A DNA stretch of 64,000 nucleotides from assembly GCF_001431415.1 (NCBI RefSeq), contig NZ_LDJI01000012.1, forward strand, positions 62,001-126,000, in the 5' to 3' direction. A model generated the notes under the pieces. The model ran no database searches, was not told where the DNA came from, and saw only the letters and a list, made by a program, of their open reading frames with translations. A program made the translations under genes and the position numbers. Of the stretch, positions 8,531 to 18,091 are shown piece after piece; the stretch's first letter is position 1; each line of letters opens with the position of its first letter. The stretch comes from Stenotrophomonas humi. Its GTDB lineage: Bacteria > Pseudomonadota > Gammaproteobacteria > Xanthomonadales > Xanthomonadaceae.

Positions 8531-8965
8531 GGAACCGCTGGGCCACTTGAAATGGCAGCGAAGGATATCACGCGGTTGGCGGGGGCCCGTCCGAACCGTC
8601 ATGGGCGGGCATTGCTGGAAGCTCGATGCGGCAGCCTGGGCCGGAACGCGGAAGCCCCTGCGCTCCTGCAGCAAGTTGATGGGAAGTATCCCTTCTCCCG
8701 CCTGCGGGTTAGGGATTGTTGCTTACGAGTCATTGACTCGTCCAAGACTGAACGCCCAGTGCCCTGCGCTGGGCTGGGGCGCGGAGCGAGGTGCCCCGGA
8801 GGGGCGGATGCGGGAAGCCTCTGGCTTTGGAAGCTAAAAGCTGCCCTCACCCCAGCCCCTCTTCCGCACGCGGGCGAGGGGCTTCGATCCTGCACAGAAC
8901 CGGAAAAGGGCTCGGCTCCTGCACTCGGCTCGGCGCCTGCGCGGGCAGCAACACCCGGCACGCGC
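8531..8965. other. 435-bp gap between yicC and gmk with decayed palindromic repeats
   Basis: No gene was found. It should contain the gmk promoter. From about 8687 to 8890 it holds pieces of the same composite repeat seen at 20930 and 25684: a CTTCTCCCG-type hairpin, a GGTGCCCCGGAGGGGCGGATG middle segment (8790-8812 region) and a CCCTCACCCCAGCCCCTCTT end with a GGGCGAGGGGC arm. The copy is rearranged or degenerate. Confidence 0.6.
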
Positions 8966-9826
8966 TTACTCGATGTTCTGCACCTGTTCGCGGATCTGGT
9001 CGATCAGCACTTTCAGCTCCACCGAGGCGTTGGAGGTGCGGCTGTCCACCGACTTGGAGCCCAGCGTATTGGATTCGCGATTGAACTCCTGCAGCAGGAA
9101 GTCCAGGCGGCGACCGACCGGCTCGCGCTGCTTGAGCACACGGCGGATTTCGCTGATGTGGCTGTTCAAACGGTCCAGTTCTTCGTCCACGTCGAGCTTC
9201 TGCAGCCACATCACCAGCTCCTGCTCGGCGCGGCCCGGGTCAACCGGATGCGGCAGGTCGGCCAGGCGGGCAGCCAGCTTGGCGCGCTGCCCTTCCCGGA
9301 TCAGCGGGATCAGCTCATGCACCTCGGCGGCGATGCGCTCGATGCTGTCCACGCGCTCGCTGATGGCCGTGGCCAACTTGTCGCCTTCACGCTCGCGGGA
9401 ATCCACGAAGCCATTCAGCACCTCGTCCAGCAGGGCCATCGCCTCAGCCTGCAGCGCGGCGGCGTCGGTGGCCTCCGTGCGCAGCACGCCGGGGTACTGC
9501 AGCAGTTCGGTGAACTGCACCCGCATGCCCGGAAAGCGTGAGTGCAGGCGCAGGGCCAGATCGCCCAGCTGCTCGACCAGCGCGTTGTTGACGTTCAGCG
9601 TCGCAGCCGCCTCAGGCACCCGCAGGCGCATCACCAGATCCAGCTTGCCGCGGCTGATCCGCCCGGCCACGCGTTCGCGCAGCTGCGGCTCCAGCGCGCG
9701 CAGTTCTTCCGGCAGCCGTACCCCCACTTCCAGGAAACGGTGGTTGACCGAGCGCATCTCGCAGCCGAGGGTGCCCCAGGGCGTGACACGTTCACCGCCG
9801 GCATAGGCAGTCATGCTTCGAATCAT
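8966..9826 (-). CDS. yicC: YicC/YloC family endoribonuclease
   Basis: A 286-residue protein with the YicC N-terminal domain ([12 protein letters not shown] at the start; SVNHRFLEV near 27) and the DUF1732 C-terminal domain ([36 protein letters not shown]). Family members are endoribonucleases; in E. coli YicC influences small-RNA turnover. The start at 9826 is family-like and the longer open frame to 9937 is not. The gene is divergent from rph, with 109 bp between starts holding both promoters. Confidence 0.95.
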   Translation of the reverse strand: MIRSMTAYAGGERVTPWGTLGCEMRSVNHRFLEVGVRLPEELRALEPQLRERVAGRISRGKLDLVMRLRVPEAAATLNVNNALVEQLGDLALRLHSRFPGMRVQFTELLQYPGVLRTEATDAAALQAEAMALLDEVLNGFVDSREREGDKLATAISERVDSIERIAAEVHELIPLIREGQRAKLAARLADLPHPVDPGRAEQELVMWLQKLDVDEELDRLNSHISEIRRVLKQREPVGRRLDFLLQEFNRESNTLGSKSVDSRTSNASVELKVLIDQIREQVQNIE

Positions 9827-9935
9827 GTGGAATTCCGGTGCGTTGCAAAGGGCGAATGGTACCCTAGGCGCCCCCGGACGCTGGCCAATTGACCGCCCGG
9901 GCGCCCCCTGCACACCTTCGCAATCCGGACTTCCC

Positions 9936-10664
9936 ATGACCTTTTCCCGTCCCAGCGGCCGCCAGGCCGATCAGCTGCGCACCGTCACCATCGAACGCGC
10001 CTTCACCCGCCATGCCGAAGGCTCGGTGCTGGTGAGCTTCGGTGACACCCGCGTGCTGTGCACCGCCAGCATCGAAAACCGCGTACCGGGTTTCCTGCGT
10101 GGCAAGGGCGAGGGCTGGGTCACCGCCGAATACGGCATGCTGCCGCGCGCCACCCACACCCGCTCGGACCGTGAAGCGGCGCGTGGCAAGCAGGGCGGCC
10201 GCACGCTGGAAATCCAGCGCCTGATCGGCCGCACCCTGCGCGCCTGCATCGACCGCAATGCGCTGGGCGAGCGCACCATCACCCTGGACTGCGATGTGCT
10301 GCAGGCCGATGGCGGCACCCGTACCGCGGCCATCACCGGCGCCTATGTGGCACTGGTGGACGCGGTGAACGTGCTGCTCAAGCGCGGCGACATCAAGCGC
10401 AACCCGATCTTCGGCGCGGTCGCGGCGGTGTCGGTCGGCGTGTACAAGGGTGAGCCGGTGCTGGACCTGGATTACGCCGAAGACAGCGATTGCGATACCG
10501 ACATGAACGTCGTCATGAACGACGGCGGCGGCTTCATCGAGCTGCAGGGCACCGCCGAGGGCCATGCTTTCCGTCGCGATGAACTGGACGCGCTGCTGGT
10601 GCTGGCCGAAAAGGGCATCCGCGAGCTGTTCGACGCCCAGCAGGCGGCATTGACGCAGGCATGA
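9936..10664 (+). CDS. rph: Ribonuclease PH
   Basis: A 242-residue phosphorolytic 3'-to-5' exoribonuclease that trims tRNA precursors. The start MTFSRPSGR is typical, with the [20 protein letters not shown] core, [17 protein letters not shown] (phosphate-site Arg), [11 protein letters not shown] and [18 protein letters not shown]. Length is normal. It overlaps the next gene by 4 bp, starting a five-gene plus-strand operon. Confidence 0.97.
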   Translation: MTFSRPSGRQADQLRTVTIERAFTRHAEGSVLVSFGDTRVLCTASIENRVPGFLRGKGEGWVTAEYGMLPRATHTRSDREAARGKQGGRTLEIQRLIGRTLRACIDRNALGERTITLDCDVLQADGGTRTAAITGAYVALVDAVNVLLKRGDIKRNPIFGAVAAVSVGVYKGEPVLDLDYAEDSDCDTDMNVVMNDGGGFIELQGTAEGHAFRRDELDALLVLAEKGIRELFDAQQAALTQA

Positions 10665-11050
10665 GCCGGCGCATCGCCCTGGTCACGCTGGTAGTCGCCG
10701 ACTACGACGAGGCGATTGCCTGGTACACCGGCAAGCTGGGCTTCCAGCTGCTGGAAGACATCGACCAGGGCCGCAAGCGCTGGGTCGTGGTCGGCCCGAC
10801 CGACAACCGCGCCGCCGCGCTGTTGCTGGCCCGCGCCAGCGACGAGGAACAACGCAGCCGCATCGGCAACCAGACCGGCGGCCGCGTCGGCTTCTTCCTG
10901 AACACCGATGACTTCTGGCGCGACCACGCCGCAATGATCGAACGCGGCGTGGAATTCCTCGAAGCGCCACGCGAAGAACCCTATGCCACGGTCGCGGTGT
11001 TCCGCGACCTGTACGGCAACACCTGGGATTTGTTGGAGCCCACGCAATGA
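10661..11050 (+). CDS. VOC family (glyoxalase-fold) protein
   Basis: A 129-residue single-domain protein with paired beta-alpha-beta-beta-beta modules typical of the vicinal oxygen chelate superfamily ([48 protein letters not shown]). The C-terminal D-x-x-GN-x-W-D-L-L segment and the Glu residues could bind a metal. The substrate is unknown: it could be a glyoxalase-like, dioxygenase-like or antibiotic-binding protein. ATGA overlaps with both neighbours imply coupled translation with rph and rdgB. Confidence 0.88.
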   Translation: MSRRIALVTLVVADYDEAIAWYTGKLGFQLLEDIDQGRKRWVVVGPTDNRAAALLLARASDEEQRSRIGNQTGGRVGFFLNTDDFWRDHAAMIERGVEFLEAPREEPYATVAVFRDLYGNTWDLLEPTQ

Positions 11051-11646
11051 AACTGGTACTGGCCAGCGGCAACGCCGGCAAATTGAAGGAACTGCAGGCC
11101 ATGCTCGCCGACCTGCCGCTGCAGATCGTGCCGCAGGCCGAGCTCGGCGTCGGTGATGTGCCGGAAACCGGCCTGACCTTCGTCGAGAACGCGCTGATCA
11201 AGGCACGTCATGCCTGCGAGGTCACCGGCCTGCCCGCGCTGGCCGACGACTCCGGCCTGATCGTTGACGCACTGGACGGCGCCCCCGGCCTGTACAGCGC
11301 ACGCTACGCCGGCAGCCCCACCGACGATGCCGCCAACAACGCCAAGCTGCTCGACGCGCTGCGTGATGTCCCGGTCGACCGTCGCAGCGCGCGTTTCTAT
11401 GCGGTGATCGTGCTGCTGCGCCATGCCAGCGATCCGCAACCGCTGATCTGCGAAGGCAGCTGGGAAGGCCACATCATCGATGAGCTTCGCGGCAGCAACG
11501 GCTTTGGCTATAACCCGGTGTTCTTCGATCCGGTGCACGGCCTGACTGCCGCGCAGATGGAGCCGACGCTGAAGAACACCATCAGCCACCGCGCCATCGC
11601 CCTGCAGCAACTCAAGCAGCAGCTGATCCAACGCAGATTCGATTGA
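11047..11646 (+). CDS. rdgB: XTP/dITP pyrophosphatase
   Basis: A 199-residue Ham1/RdgB enzyme that removes non-canonical purine triphosphates (dITP, XTP), preventing their incorporation into nucleic acids. Motifs: LASGNAGKLKEL at the N-terminus, ETGLTFVENALIKARHA, ADDSGLIVDALDGAPGLYSARYAG, and GSNGFGYNPVFFDP. Full length. It sits in the rph operon by a 4-bp overlap. Confidence 0.97.
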   Translation: MKLVLASGNAGKLKELQAMLADLPLQIVPQAELGVGDVPETGLTFVENALIKARHACEVTGLPALADDSGLIVDALDGAPGLYSARYAGSPTDDAANNAKLLDALRDVPVDRRSARFYAVIVLLRHASDPQPLICEGSWEGHIIDELRGSNGFGYNPVFFDPVHGLTAAQMEPTLKNTISHRAIALQQLKQQLIQRRFD

Positions 11647-11662
11647 CCAGGGAGATCATCGG

Positions 11663-12163
11663 ATGACGGTACGTCGCTACAGGACCCGCATGGCACTGGT
11701 GCAATTGGTGGCCATTGTGGGTGGCATCAGCGGTGCGATCCTGGGAGGCCTGCTGGCCTATGACGGCGAACAGTCCTGGCTGGCGCTGCCACTCTGGGCG
11801 CTGGGCTGCGCGGCGTTCTTTTCACTGATTGCCGCGCCGATCATCTGGCAGCGTGTCGTGCTAGATGAACGCGCCGGTCATCTGCGTTACCACAACATCG
11901 CCACCCTGCATCGTTGGCGCCAGGTGTCACTGCCCGACGTACTCGAAGTGCGCTATGACAACTTCGCCGACAAACGCAAAGCCATGGTCTCCGGCCTGTA
12001 TCTGCACATGCGCAATGGCAGCCGACCGGCACGCCACCGCCTGATGGACAACGAGATCGGCAGCTATCAGGGGGCCTCGCCATTGTTCCGTGATGTCGCA
12101 GCGAGCGTGCTGCGAGCGCAACCGCGCTCACTCGTCGATCCGATTCTGCTGACGGGGCAATGA
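11663..12163 (+). CDS. Conserved membrane protein of unknown function
   Basis: A 166-residue protein with two hydrophobic segments (about 11-29 and 41-61), followed by a soluble domain of alternating strands that recalls small membrane proteins with a PH-like domain (VVLDERAGHLRYHNI). No enzymatic motif was seen. It begins 16 bp after rdgB and its stop overlaps the hemW start (ATGA), so it belongs to the same operon. Confidence 0.75.
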   Translation: MTVRRYRTRMALVQLVAIVGGISGAILGGLLAYDGEQSWLALPLWALGCAAFFSLIAAPIIWQRVVLDERAGHLRYHNIATLHRWRQVSLPDVLEVRYDNFADKRKAMVSGLYLHMRNGSRPARHRLMDNEIGSYQGASPLFRDVAASVLRAQPRSLVDPILLTGQ

Positions 12164-13440
12164 CGCCAGCGTCACCACCGCTTCCCCCTTCTTCGTCCAT
12201 CCTGTCGCCCATGCCGCACTCCCACGACCACTGCAACCACCTGCCCGGCGAAGCCTGTTCGGGCGATCACGGGCATGCCACCGGCCCGCAGCTGGTTCCG
12301 CCGCCGCTGGCGCTCTACGTGCATCTGCCATGGTGCGTGCGCAAATGCCCGTACTGCGATTTCAACTCACATGCGGCCAAGGGCGAGCTGCCGTTCGATG
12401 CCTACATCGATGCATTGATCCGCGACCTGGACCAGGACCTGCCGCTGGTCTGGGGCCGGGTCGTCAGCAGCGTGTTCTTTGGTGGCGGCACACCCAGCCT
12501 GTTCCCGCCCGAAGCCATCGATCGCTTCCTGCAGGCGGCCAGCGCACGGCTGCGTTTCGCGCCGAACCTGGAAGTGACGCTGGAGACCAACCCGGGCACT
12601 GCCGAGCATGGCCGCTTCGACCGCTACCGCCAGGCCGGCGTGAACCGCATCAGTTTCGGCATCCAGACCTTCAACGATGAGGCGCTCAAGCGCCTGGGCC
12701 GTATCCACGACAGTGGCGAAGCCGAGCGCGCGGTCAAGCTGGCGCAGGACGCCGGCTACCGCAACTTCAACATCGACCTGATGTACGCGCTGCCGCAGCA
12801 GACGCTGGCCCATGCCGAGCACGACCTGGAACGTGCCTTCGCGCTGGACCCCACCCACATCTCGCACTACCAGCTCACGCTGGAGCCGAACACGGTGTTC
12901 TTCGCGCGACCGCCGCAGGGCATTCCCGACGAGGACAGTGCGTGGGATATCCAGGAGCACTGCCAGGCCCTGCTCGCCCAGGCCGGTTATGGCCACTACG
13001 AAGTCAGCGCCTACGCGCGCGATGGCTACCAGTGCGCGCATAACCTCAATTACTGGCGCTTCGGCGACTATCTCGGCATTGGTGCCGGCGCGCACGGCAA
13101 GATCAGCTCCGGCGCCGAGCAGCATGTGCTGCGCCGCTGGAAGCACAAGCACCCGCAGACCTTCATGGACACCGCCGGCACGGCGGCGTCCATCGGTGGT
13201 GACGATGTCATCAGTGCGGACCGGCTGCCGTTCGAGTACATGCTCAACCTGCTGCGACTGCACGAAGGCTTCAGCCTGCGCGATTTCGAATCCCGCACCG
13301 GATTGCAACGCAGCGTGCTGCAGCCGGCATTGGACACGGCAGTTGCCCGTGGCTGGCTTGCAAACAGCAAGGACCTCTGGGTACCGACGGACCTTGGTCG
13401 CCGTTTCACCAACGATGTAGTGGAATTATTCTTGGCGTGA
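12160..13440 (+). CDS. hemW: Radical SAM heme chaperone HemW
   Basis: A 426-residue protein when started at the ATG overlapping the previous stop. The radical SAM CxxxCxxC motif (CVRKCPYCDF, Cys 59, 63 and 66) carries the [4Fe-4S] cluster. GGGTPSLF, NRISFGIQTF and the C-terminal HemN domain follow. HemW inserts heme into respiratory enzymes; it is not the coproporphyrinogen oxidase HemN, which has a longer N-terminus. Unusual: about 50 residues precede the usual YVHLPWC start, including a His-rich patch (HSHDHCNH and DHGHA). A start at 12211 would still keep that patch. Confidence 0.93.
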   Translation: MTPASPPLPPSSSILSPMPHSHDHCNHLPGEACSGDHGHATGPQLVPPPLALYVHLPWCVRKCPYCDFNSHAAKGELPFDAYIDALIRDLDQDLPLVWGRVVSSVFFGGGTPSLFPPEAIDRFLQAASARLRFAPNLEVTLETNPGTAEHGRFDRYRQAGVNRISFGIQTFNDEALKRLGRIHDSGEAERAVKLAQDAGYRNFNIDLMYALPQQTLAHAEHDLERAFALDPTHISHYQLTLEPNTVFFARPPQGIPDEDSAWDIQEHCQALLAQAGYGHYEVSAYARDGYQCAHNLNYWRFGDYLGIGAGAHGKISSGAEQHVLRRWKHKHPQTFMDTAGTAASIGGDDVISADRLPFEYMLNLLRLHEGFSLRDFESRTGLQRSVLQPALDTAVARGWLANSKDLWVPTDLGRRFTNDVVELFLA

Positions 13441-13510
13441 GCACACCACCAAAGTGGTGATCACATCACAAAAATGATAGAACTCGCCCATTAAGGGGGA
13501 AGGAATCAGG

Positions 13511-16015
13511 ATGTCAGGCACTGCACCACGCTCATCCAGCCAGGCGATGGCTCGGGTCGCGGCTACGCCGGCGCCTGCCCGCGTACGTCAACTGTTGGAA
13601 AGTACGTTCCAGGTCGCCGATGAAGTCCTGCGCACCCCGCTGCAGCTGACCGCCATCGACTTCGAGCGCGCCTTGTTCAAACGCGCGGAGATGGCCCACA
13701 ACAGCCAGGCCCAGTCCGATGTGTATGCTCAGCTGCGGGTGCTGCGTGAACACGCCGAGCAGCTGCCCGACATCTTCCTGGATGCCCTGGCCGGGCAGCT
13801 GGCGGCATTCAAGGAGCCGCCCAAGCCCAGCGCCGAAGCCCATGCGGCCACGTTCAAATCGATGACGCTGGTCGAAGACACCGATATCGACCGCGACATC
13901 GTGCTGCACGAAATGGCGCGGCGCGAATCCTTCCGTGTCACCAGTCCGTTGCTGCTGCTGGGACAACGTTTCGCGGTGCTGGCGGCGCAGCCGGCGTTCG
14001 ATCCCGAGCGCCTGCCGCTGGGGCCCTATGCACTGTGCCGGGCCCTGCGTGATTGCGGCGAACAGATGCAACTGAACCTGGATGCCCAGCTGGTGCTGTA
14101 CCAGGTGTTTGATCGGTTGGTGATGGCCCGACATGCCGAACTGATCGATCGACTGAACATCCTGCTCGAACGCGAGGGCGTGCTGCCCGGTCTGGTTTAC
14201 CGCCCCCACCTGCCCCGCCCCTCCGCACCCCGTGGCGCCGGCGCTGCAGGCAGTCAGGCCGATGCCGGTGGCACGGCGGCCCGCGCAGGCCAGACACCAC
14301 TGACCAGCTGGCAAGGTCAGGCCCCGGCCGCATCCTGGGCCAACATTTCCAATGAACTGCAGGGCGTCATCCAGCCCAGCACGAACGGGCACGGCACCGC
14401 CCCGGTGGCTTCGCCGTCGGCAGCCACCAGCAGCGGGCCCAGCCCTGCGGCTAGCATGGAAAGCCTGCACACCCTGCTGGATGCCGCCCGCCACGCGCTG
14501 ACGATGGCGGGCAATGGCGCCGGTGGTTCGGCCGGAACAGGTGTCGCCGGGGTCGCCGCTGTTGCGGGTTCCGGCTCCGCCGGAATGATGGGCGCTGCCG
14601 GCGCAGGTAACTCACTGCCGCACCCCGGCGCCGCGCAGGCGCAGCCCGGCATCGGCCCTGCCCCGGGTACCGGCACGGGTGCCCCGGCGATGCCGGTGTC
14701 CAGCCAGGTGGCGATGAACGTTTTGGGCAAGCTGCAGGCGCCGGCCGCGTCGTCCGGCAGCCGTCACAGCATTGCCGACATCCGCGACGCGCTGCTGTCG
14801 CAGGTCAAGGCCGAACATGGCCCGACCGCGACACTCTCGATGCAGGATGCCGACACGATGGACCTGCTGGGCATGCTGTATTCCCAGCTGCAACGCGAAG
14901 TCCGCAGCGAAGGCCCGGCCGCCGACCTGCTGCAGCGCCTGCAGGTGCCGCTGGCCCGCGCCGCCATCAGTGATCAGGAATTCTTCCTGCGCGACCAGCA
15001 CCCGGCGCGCGAGCTGCTCAATGCCGTTGCCGAATCCGGCGCGGTCTGGCTCAGCGACGAAGACAGCGACCCGCTGTTGCTGCTGAAGCTCAAGGACGCG
15101 GTCAACAAGGTAGTCACCGACTACCAGGGCGACGAAGCGGTCTTCGTCGAAGCCAACGATCACATCCAGGGCCATCTGCGCGCGGCGGCACGCCGTGCCG
15201 AAATGGCCGAACGCCGCCAGGTGGAAGCCGCGCGCGGCAAGGAGCGCCTGGAAGCGGCCAAGCAATTGGCCAACCACACCATCGACGAGCTGTGCCACAG
15301 CACCGAGCCACCGAAGTTCGTACAGACGCTGTTGCGCAAGGCTTGGGCCGACGTGCTCACCCTTACCTTGCTGCGCCAGGGCGAAGGCTCCAACGAGTGG
15401 CTGCAGCGCGAGCAGGCGACCCGCCGCATCAGCGAGATCACCGGCATGGCGCCCGGCGGTGCCGCCGATGCCGCTTTCGGCGAAGAAATCGAACAGGCGC
15501 TGCTGCAGGTGGGCTATCACCAGGACGAAGCGGCGGCGATTTCGCGCCGGCTGTCCACGCCCGGTGGTGAAGATTCCCTTGTGTCCCGCACCGAGCTGGC
15601 CGCCAAGCTCAAGGCGCGCGCGCGTCTGGGCGAAGCCGGCGAACCCGACGAGGAAGAGGGCCGCCGCAAGAAAGCCCAGCCGGCGCGCAACGACGAGGAA
15701 GAAGCACACCACCGCCAGCTGCGCACGCTGCCGTTCGGCACCTGGTTTGAATTCACCGTCAACCAGCAGGGCGACAACCGCCGCCAGCGGCTGTCGTGGT
15801 ACAGCCTGATCACCGACAACGCGCTGTTCGTCAACCAGCGCGGCCAGAAGGTCTCCGAGCATTCGCTGGATTCATTGTCGCGATTGATGGCCAAGGGCCA
15901 GCTGCGCATCGTCACCGAAGACCGTGGCCGCCTGATCGACCGTGCCTGGCAGGCCACCGTGCGCGCCCTGCGCTCGATTGCCGGGCAGGCCTCCAATGCC
16001 GGGGACTCCGCATGA
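13511..16015 (+). CDS. DUF1631 family protein
   Basis: A large 834-residue protein of the DUF1631 family, seen mainly in beta- and gammaproteobacteria. The N-terminal 230 residues are helical; about 235-430 is a low-complexity Gly/Ala/Pro/Ser linker; then a long helical domain runs to about 720. The C-terminal stretch (LPFGTWFEFTVNQQG, LSWYSLITDNALFVNQRG) looks like a small beta-barrel comparable to those in other family members. No signal peptide or membrane segment. The function is not established. It has a good AAGGA ribosome site, and its stop overlaps the PilZ gene (ATGA), which suggests a c-di-GMP-linked job. Confidence 0.88.
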   Translation: MSGTAPRSSSQAMARVAATPAPARVRQLLESTFQVADEVLRTPLQLTAIDFERALFKRAEMAHNSQAQSDVYAQLRVLREHAEQLPDIFLDALAGQLAAFKEPPKPSAEAHAATFKSMTLVEDTDIDRDIVLHEMARRESFRVTSPLLLLGQRFAVLAAQPAFDPERLPLGPYALCRALRDCGEQMQLNLDAQLVLYQVFDRLVMARHAELIDRLNILLEREGVLPGLVYRPHLPRPSAPRGAGAAGSQADAGGTAARAGQTPLTSWQGQAPAASWANISNELQGVIQPSTNGHGTAPVASPSAATSSGPSPAASMESLHTLLDAARHALTMAGNGAGGSAGTGVAGVAAVAGSGSAGMMGAAGAGNSLPHPGAAQAQPGIGPAPGTGTGAPAMPVSSQVAMNVLGKLQAPAASSGSRHSIADIRDALLSQVKAEHGPTATLSMQDADTMDLLGMLYSQLQREVRSEGPAADLLQRLQVPLARAAISDQEFFLRDQHPARELLNAVAESGAVWLSDEDSDPLLLLKLKDAVNKVVTDYQGDEAVFVEANDHIQGHLRAAARRAEMAERRQVEAARGKERLEAAKQLANHTIDELCHSTEPPKFVQTLLRKAWADVLTLTLLRQGEGSNEWLQREQATRRISEITGMAPGGAADAAFGEEIEQALLQVGYHQDEAAAISRRLSTPGGEDSLVSRTELAAKLKARARLGEAGEPDEEEGRRKKAQPARNDEEEAHHRQLRTLPFGTWFEFTVNQQGDNRRQRLSWYSLITDNALFVNQRGQKVSEHSLDSLSRLMAKGQLRIVTEDRGRLIDRAWQATVRALRSIAGQASNAGDSA

Positions 16016-16359
16016 TCACCAACACCCGCCGCGCGCCACGACTGCAGGTCCCCGAAATGGTGGCGGTACGCGATCAGATGACCGGCGCCCAGATCGGCAG
16101 GCTCGGCAACATATCCGAAACCGGCATGCTGCTGATCACCTCCGTGGCACTGCAGGAAGATGCCCTGTACCAACTGCAGTTCGCCATTGCCGACGGCCGT
16201 GGCGGGCAGTTGCAGATCGACGTCGGCGTCCACCTGCTGTGGTGCGAACCCACGCATGCGCCAGACCAATCGTGGGCCGGGTTCCGTTTCCTGACCCTGG
16301 ACAAGGGCCAGCGCGAGCAGCTGCAACGCTGGATCGAGGACCGGCTACCGCCAGCCTGA
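16012..16359 (+). CDS. Single-domain PilZ protein
   Basis: A 115-residue protein made of one PilZ domain, the common c-di-GMP receptor. The RxxxR motif is present (RRAPR, residues 6-10). The second motif reads NISETG (about 36-41), with Asn instead of the usual Asp in D/NxSxxG, a known allowed variant. The start at 16012 overlaps the DUF1631 stop. Binding of c-di-GMP is likely but not certain; the partner is probably the DUF1631 protein. Confidence 0.88.
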   Translation: MITNTRRAPRLQVPEMVAVRDQMTGAQIGRLGNISETGMLLITSVALQEDALYQLQFAIADGRGGQLQIDVGVHLLWCEPTHAPDQSWAGFRFLTLDKGQREQLQRWIEDRLPPA

Positions 16360-16443
16360 GTGCCGAAAACGGCACAGCGGCAGGCGGCCGATTGCGGCAA
16401 AATCGCAGGCTCCGCATCACGCACCTGCAAGCGAGCCACTGCG

Positions 16444-17772
16444 ATGAACCAGCAAGATCCCGGCACCCTGTATTCCCAGCACCTGGGCGTGCTCACCGAA
16501 CGCGCCGACACGGCACTGGCGCGCGCCGGGTTCGACCATCTGGTCATCCCCAGTGGCACCCAGCATTACCAGGTGTTTGACGACCGCGACTATCCGTACG
16601 CGGTCAATCCGCAGTTCAAGACCTGGCTGCCGCTGACCAAGCTGCCTTACAGCTGGCTGATCCACACCCCCGGCAAGCGGCCGACCCTGGTGTTCTACCA
16701 GCCGTTCGACTATTGGCACGTGGTGCCGGACGCCCCCAGCGGCTGGTGGGTGGAGCATTTCGACATCCACATCATCCGCAAACCGGAAGATGCACTGGCC
16801 CTGCTGCCCAAGGACCCCAGCCGCTGCGCCATCCTCGGCGAAGCACAGAGTGCGCTGGGCGGCTATGTGCCCAACAATCCCGATGTGGTCATCAACCATC
16901 TGGATTGGCACCGCGGCTACAAGACGCCCTACGAAATCGCGCTGATGCGCCAGGCCCAGGCACATGCCGTGCGCGGCCATCGCGCCGCCGAAGCTGCATT
17001 CCGTGCCGGCGCCAGCGAGTTCGACATCCACATGGCGTACTGCAGCGCCGTCGGCCAGGATGCCAATGAGCTGCCCTACGGCAACATCATCGGGCTCAAT
17101 GAGCATGCGGCCGTGCTGCATTACACCGACCTGGGCAAGCAGGCACCGCAGCCACTGCGCAGCTTCCTGATCGACGCTGGCGCATCGGCCCATGGCTATG
17201 CCAGCGACATCACCCGCACCTATGCCAGCGCTGGTCATGACGAATTCCAGGCATTGATCGATGCCGTCGATAGCGCGCAGCAGAAGATGTGTGCGGCCGT
17301 GCGCGCGGGCTTCGACTACAAGCAGCTGCATGTCGATGCGCACCTGTCGCTGATGGGCATCCTCAAGGATTTCGGGGTGATCAACGTCTCCCCGGAAGCG
17401 GCCCTGGCCACCGGCGTCAGCGCGGCACTCTTCCCGCATGGCATCGGTCATCTGATCGGCGCGCAGGTACACGACGTGGCCGGTTTTGCCGCAGGCGAGC
17501 ATGGCGGTCGCGTCGAGCGCCCGGCCGGGCACCCGTACCTGCGCATGACCCGTGTATTGGAACCGGGCATGGTGGTGACCATCGAACCGGGCCTGTACTT
17601 CATCGACATGCTGCTGGATGAAGTGAAGCAGGCTGGCAACGCCGCCAGCGTGAACTGGAACCGCGTGGATTTCTTCCGCCCTTACGGCGGCGTGCGCATC
17701 GAGGACGAGGTGCTGTGCACCGACGGCGAAGCCGACAACCTCACCCGGCCGGCATTCGCGGCGCAGGCGTGA
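16444..17772 (+). CDS. pepQ: Xaa-Pro dipeptidase
   Basis: A 442-residue M24B metallopeptidase (prolidase) that splits Xaa-Pro dipeptides in the cytosol. The dinuclear metal ligands are visible: Asp pair in DAGASAHGYASDITRTY, His in FPHGIGHLIGAQVHD, Glu in VTIEPGLYFID and Glu in GVRIEDEVL. The N-terminal sequence (DHLVIPSGTQHYQVFDD) follows E. coli PepQ. The start at 16444 is preferred over 16360. Convergent with pepP. Confidence 0.95.
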   Translation: MNQQDPGTLYSQHLGVLTERADTALARAGFDHLVIPSGTQHYQVFDDRDYPYAVNPQFKTWLPLTKLPYSWLIHTPGKRPTLVFYQPFDYWHVVPDAPSGWWVEHFDIHIIRKPEDALALLPKDPSRCAILGEAQSALGGYVPNNPDVVINHLDWHRGYKTPYEIALMRQAQAHAVRGHRAAEAAFRAGASEFDIHMAYCSAVGQDANELPYGNIIGLNEHAAVLHYTDLGKQAPQPLRSFLIDAGASAHGYASDITRTYASAGHDEFQALIDAVDSAQQKMCAAVRAGFDYKQLHVDAHLSLMGILKDFGVINVSPEAALATGVSAALFPHGIGHLIGAQVHDVAGFAAGEHGGRVERPAGHPYLRMTRVLEPGMVVTIEPGLYFIDMLLDEVKQAGNAASVNWNRVDFFRPYGGVRIEDEVLCTDGEADNLTRPAFAAQA

Positions 17773-17861
17773 CTCTGTGGCTGCGCAGCAAGTGAAGCCA
17801 GCAACGCGATGATGTACCGGGATGCGCAATGCACCCGGGGTAGATGACAAGCATGGGCACC

Positions 17862-17887
17862 GGGCGGAGCTTTGACTCCGCCCTTTC
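17862..17887 (+). terminator. Rho-independent-type terminator of pepQ
   Basis: An 8-bp GC stem, GGGCGGAG with CTCCGCCC, followed by TTTC, about 90 bp after the pepQ stop. The rest of the 320-bp convergent gap (17773-18091) shows only a second hairpin for pepP. Confidence 0.6.
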
Positions 17888-18027
17888 ATTTGTCCGGCAT
17901 CTCCATTCCCCTGCACTTCCCAGATGCGCTGACGCTTGTTCGGCCCCTCCCCTGCAGAGGAGGAACAGCTGAGAAATCCGGAATGCACGAGAAGGCGAAG
18001 CAAGGCAAAAGCAGAACATCGACCATG

Positions 18028-18063
18028 AAAAACCCCCGGGAAGCCGATGCTCACCCGGGGGTT
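18028..18063 (-). terminator. Rho-independent terminator of pepP
   Basis: On the minus strand a stem of GAACCCCCGGG pairing with CCCGGGGGTT runs straight into TTTTT. It lies 28 bp past the pepP stop. Confidence 0.85.
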
Positions 18064-18091
18064 CACCCAAACAGCGCAGATACCGAACGCC

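Noticed and set aside
13441-13480. Possible terminator or operator (CACCACCAAAGTGGTG) after hemW
   Set aside because: The stem is only 5-6 bp and no T-run follows, so it was not listed as a feature.
14612-15862. 416-codon minus-strand frame inside the DUF1631 gene
   Set aside because: Antisense shadow; the plus frame has a ribosome site, family similarity and coupling to the PilZ gene.
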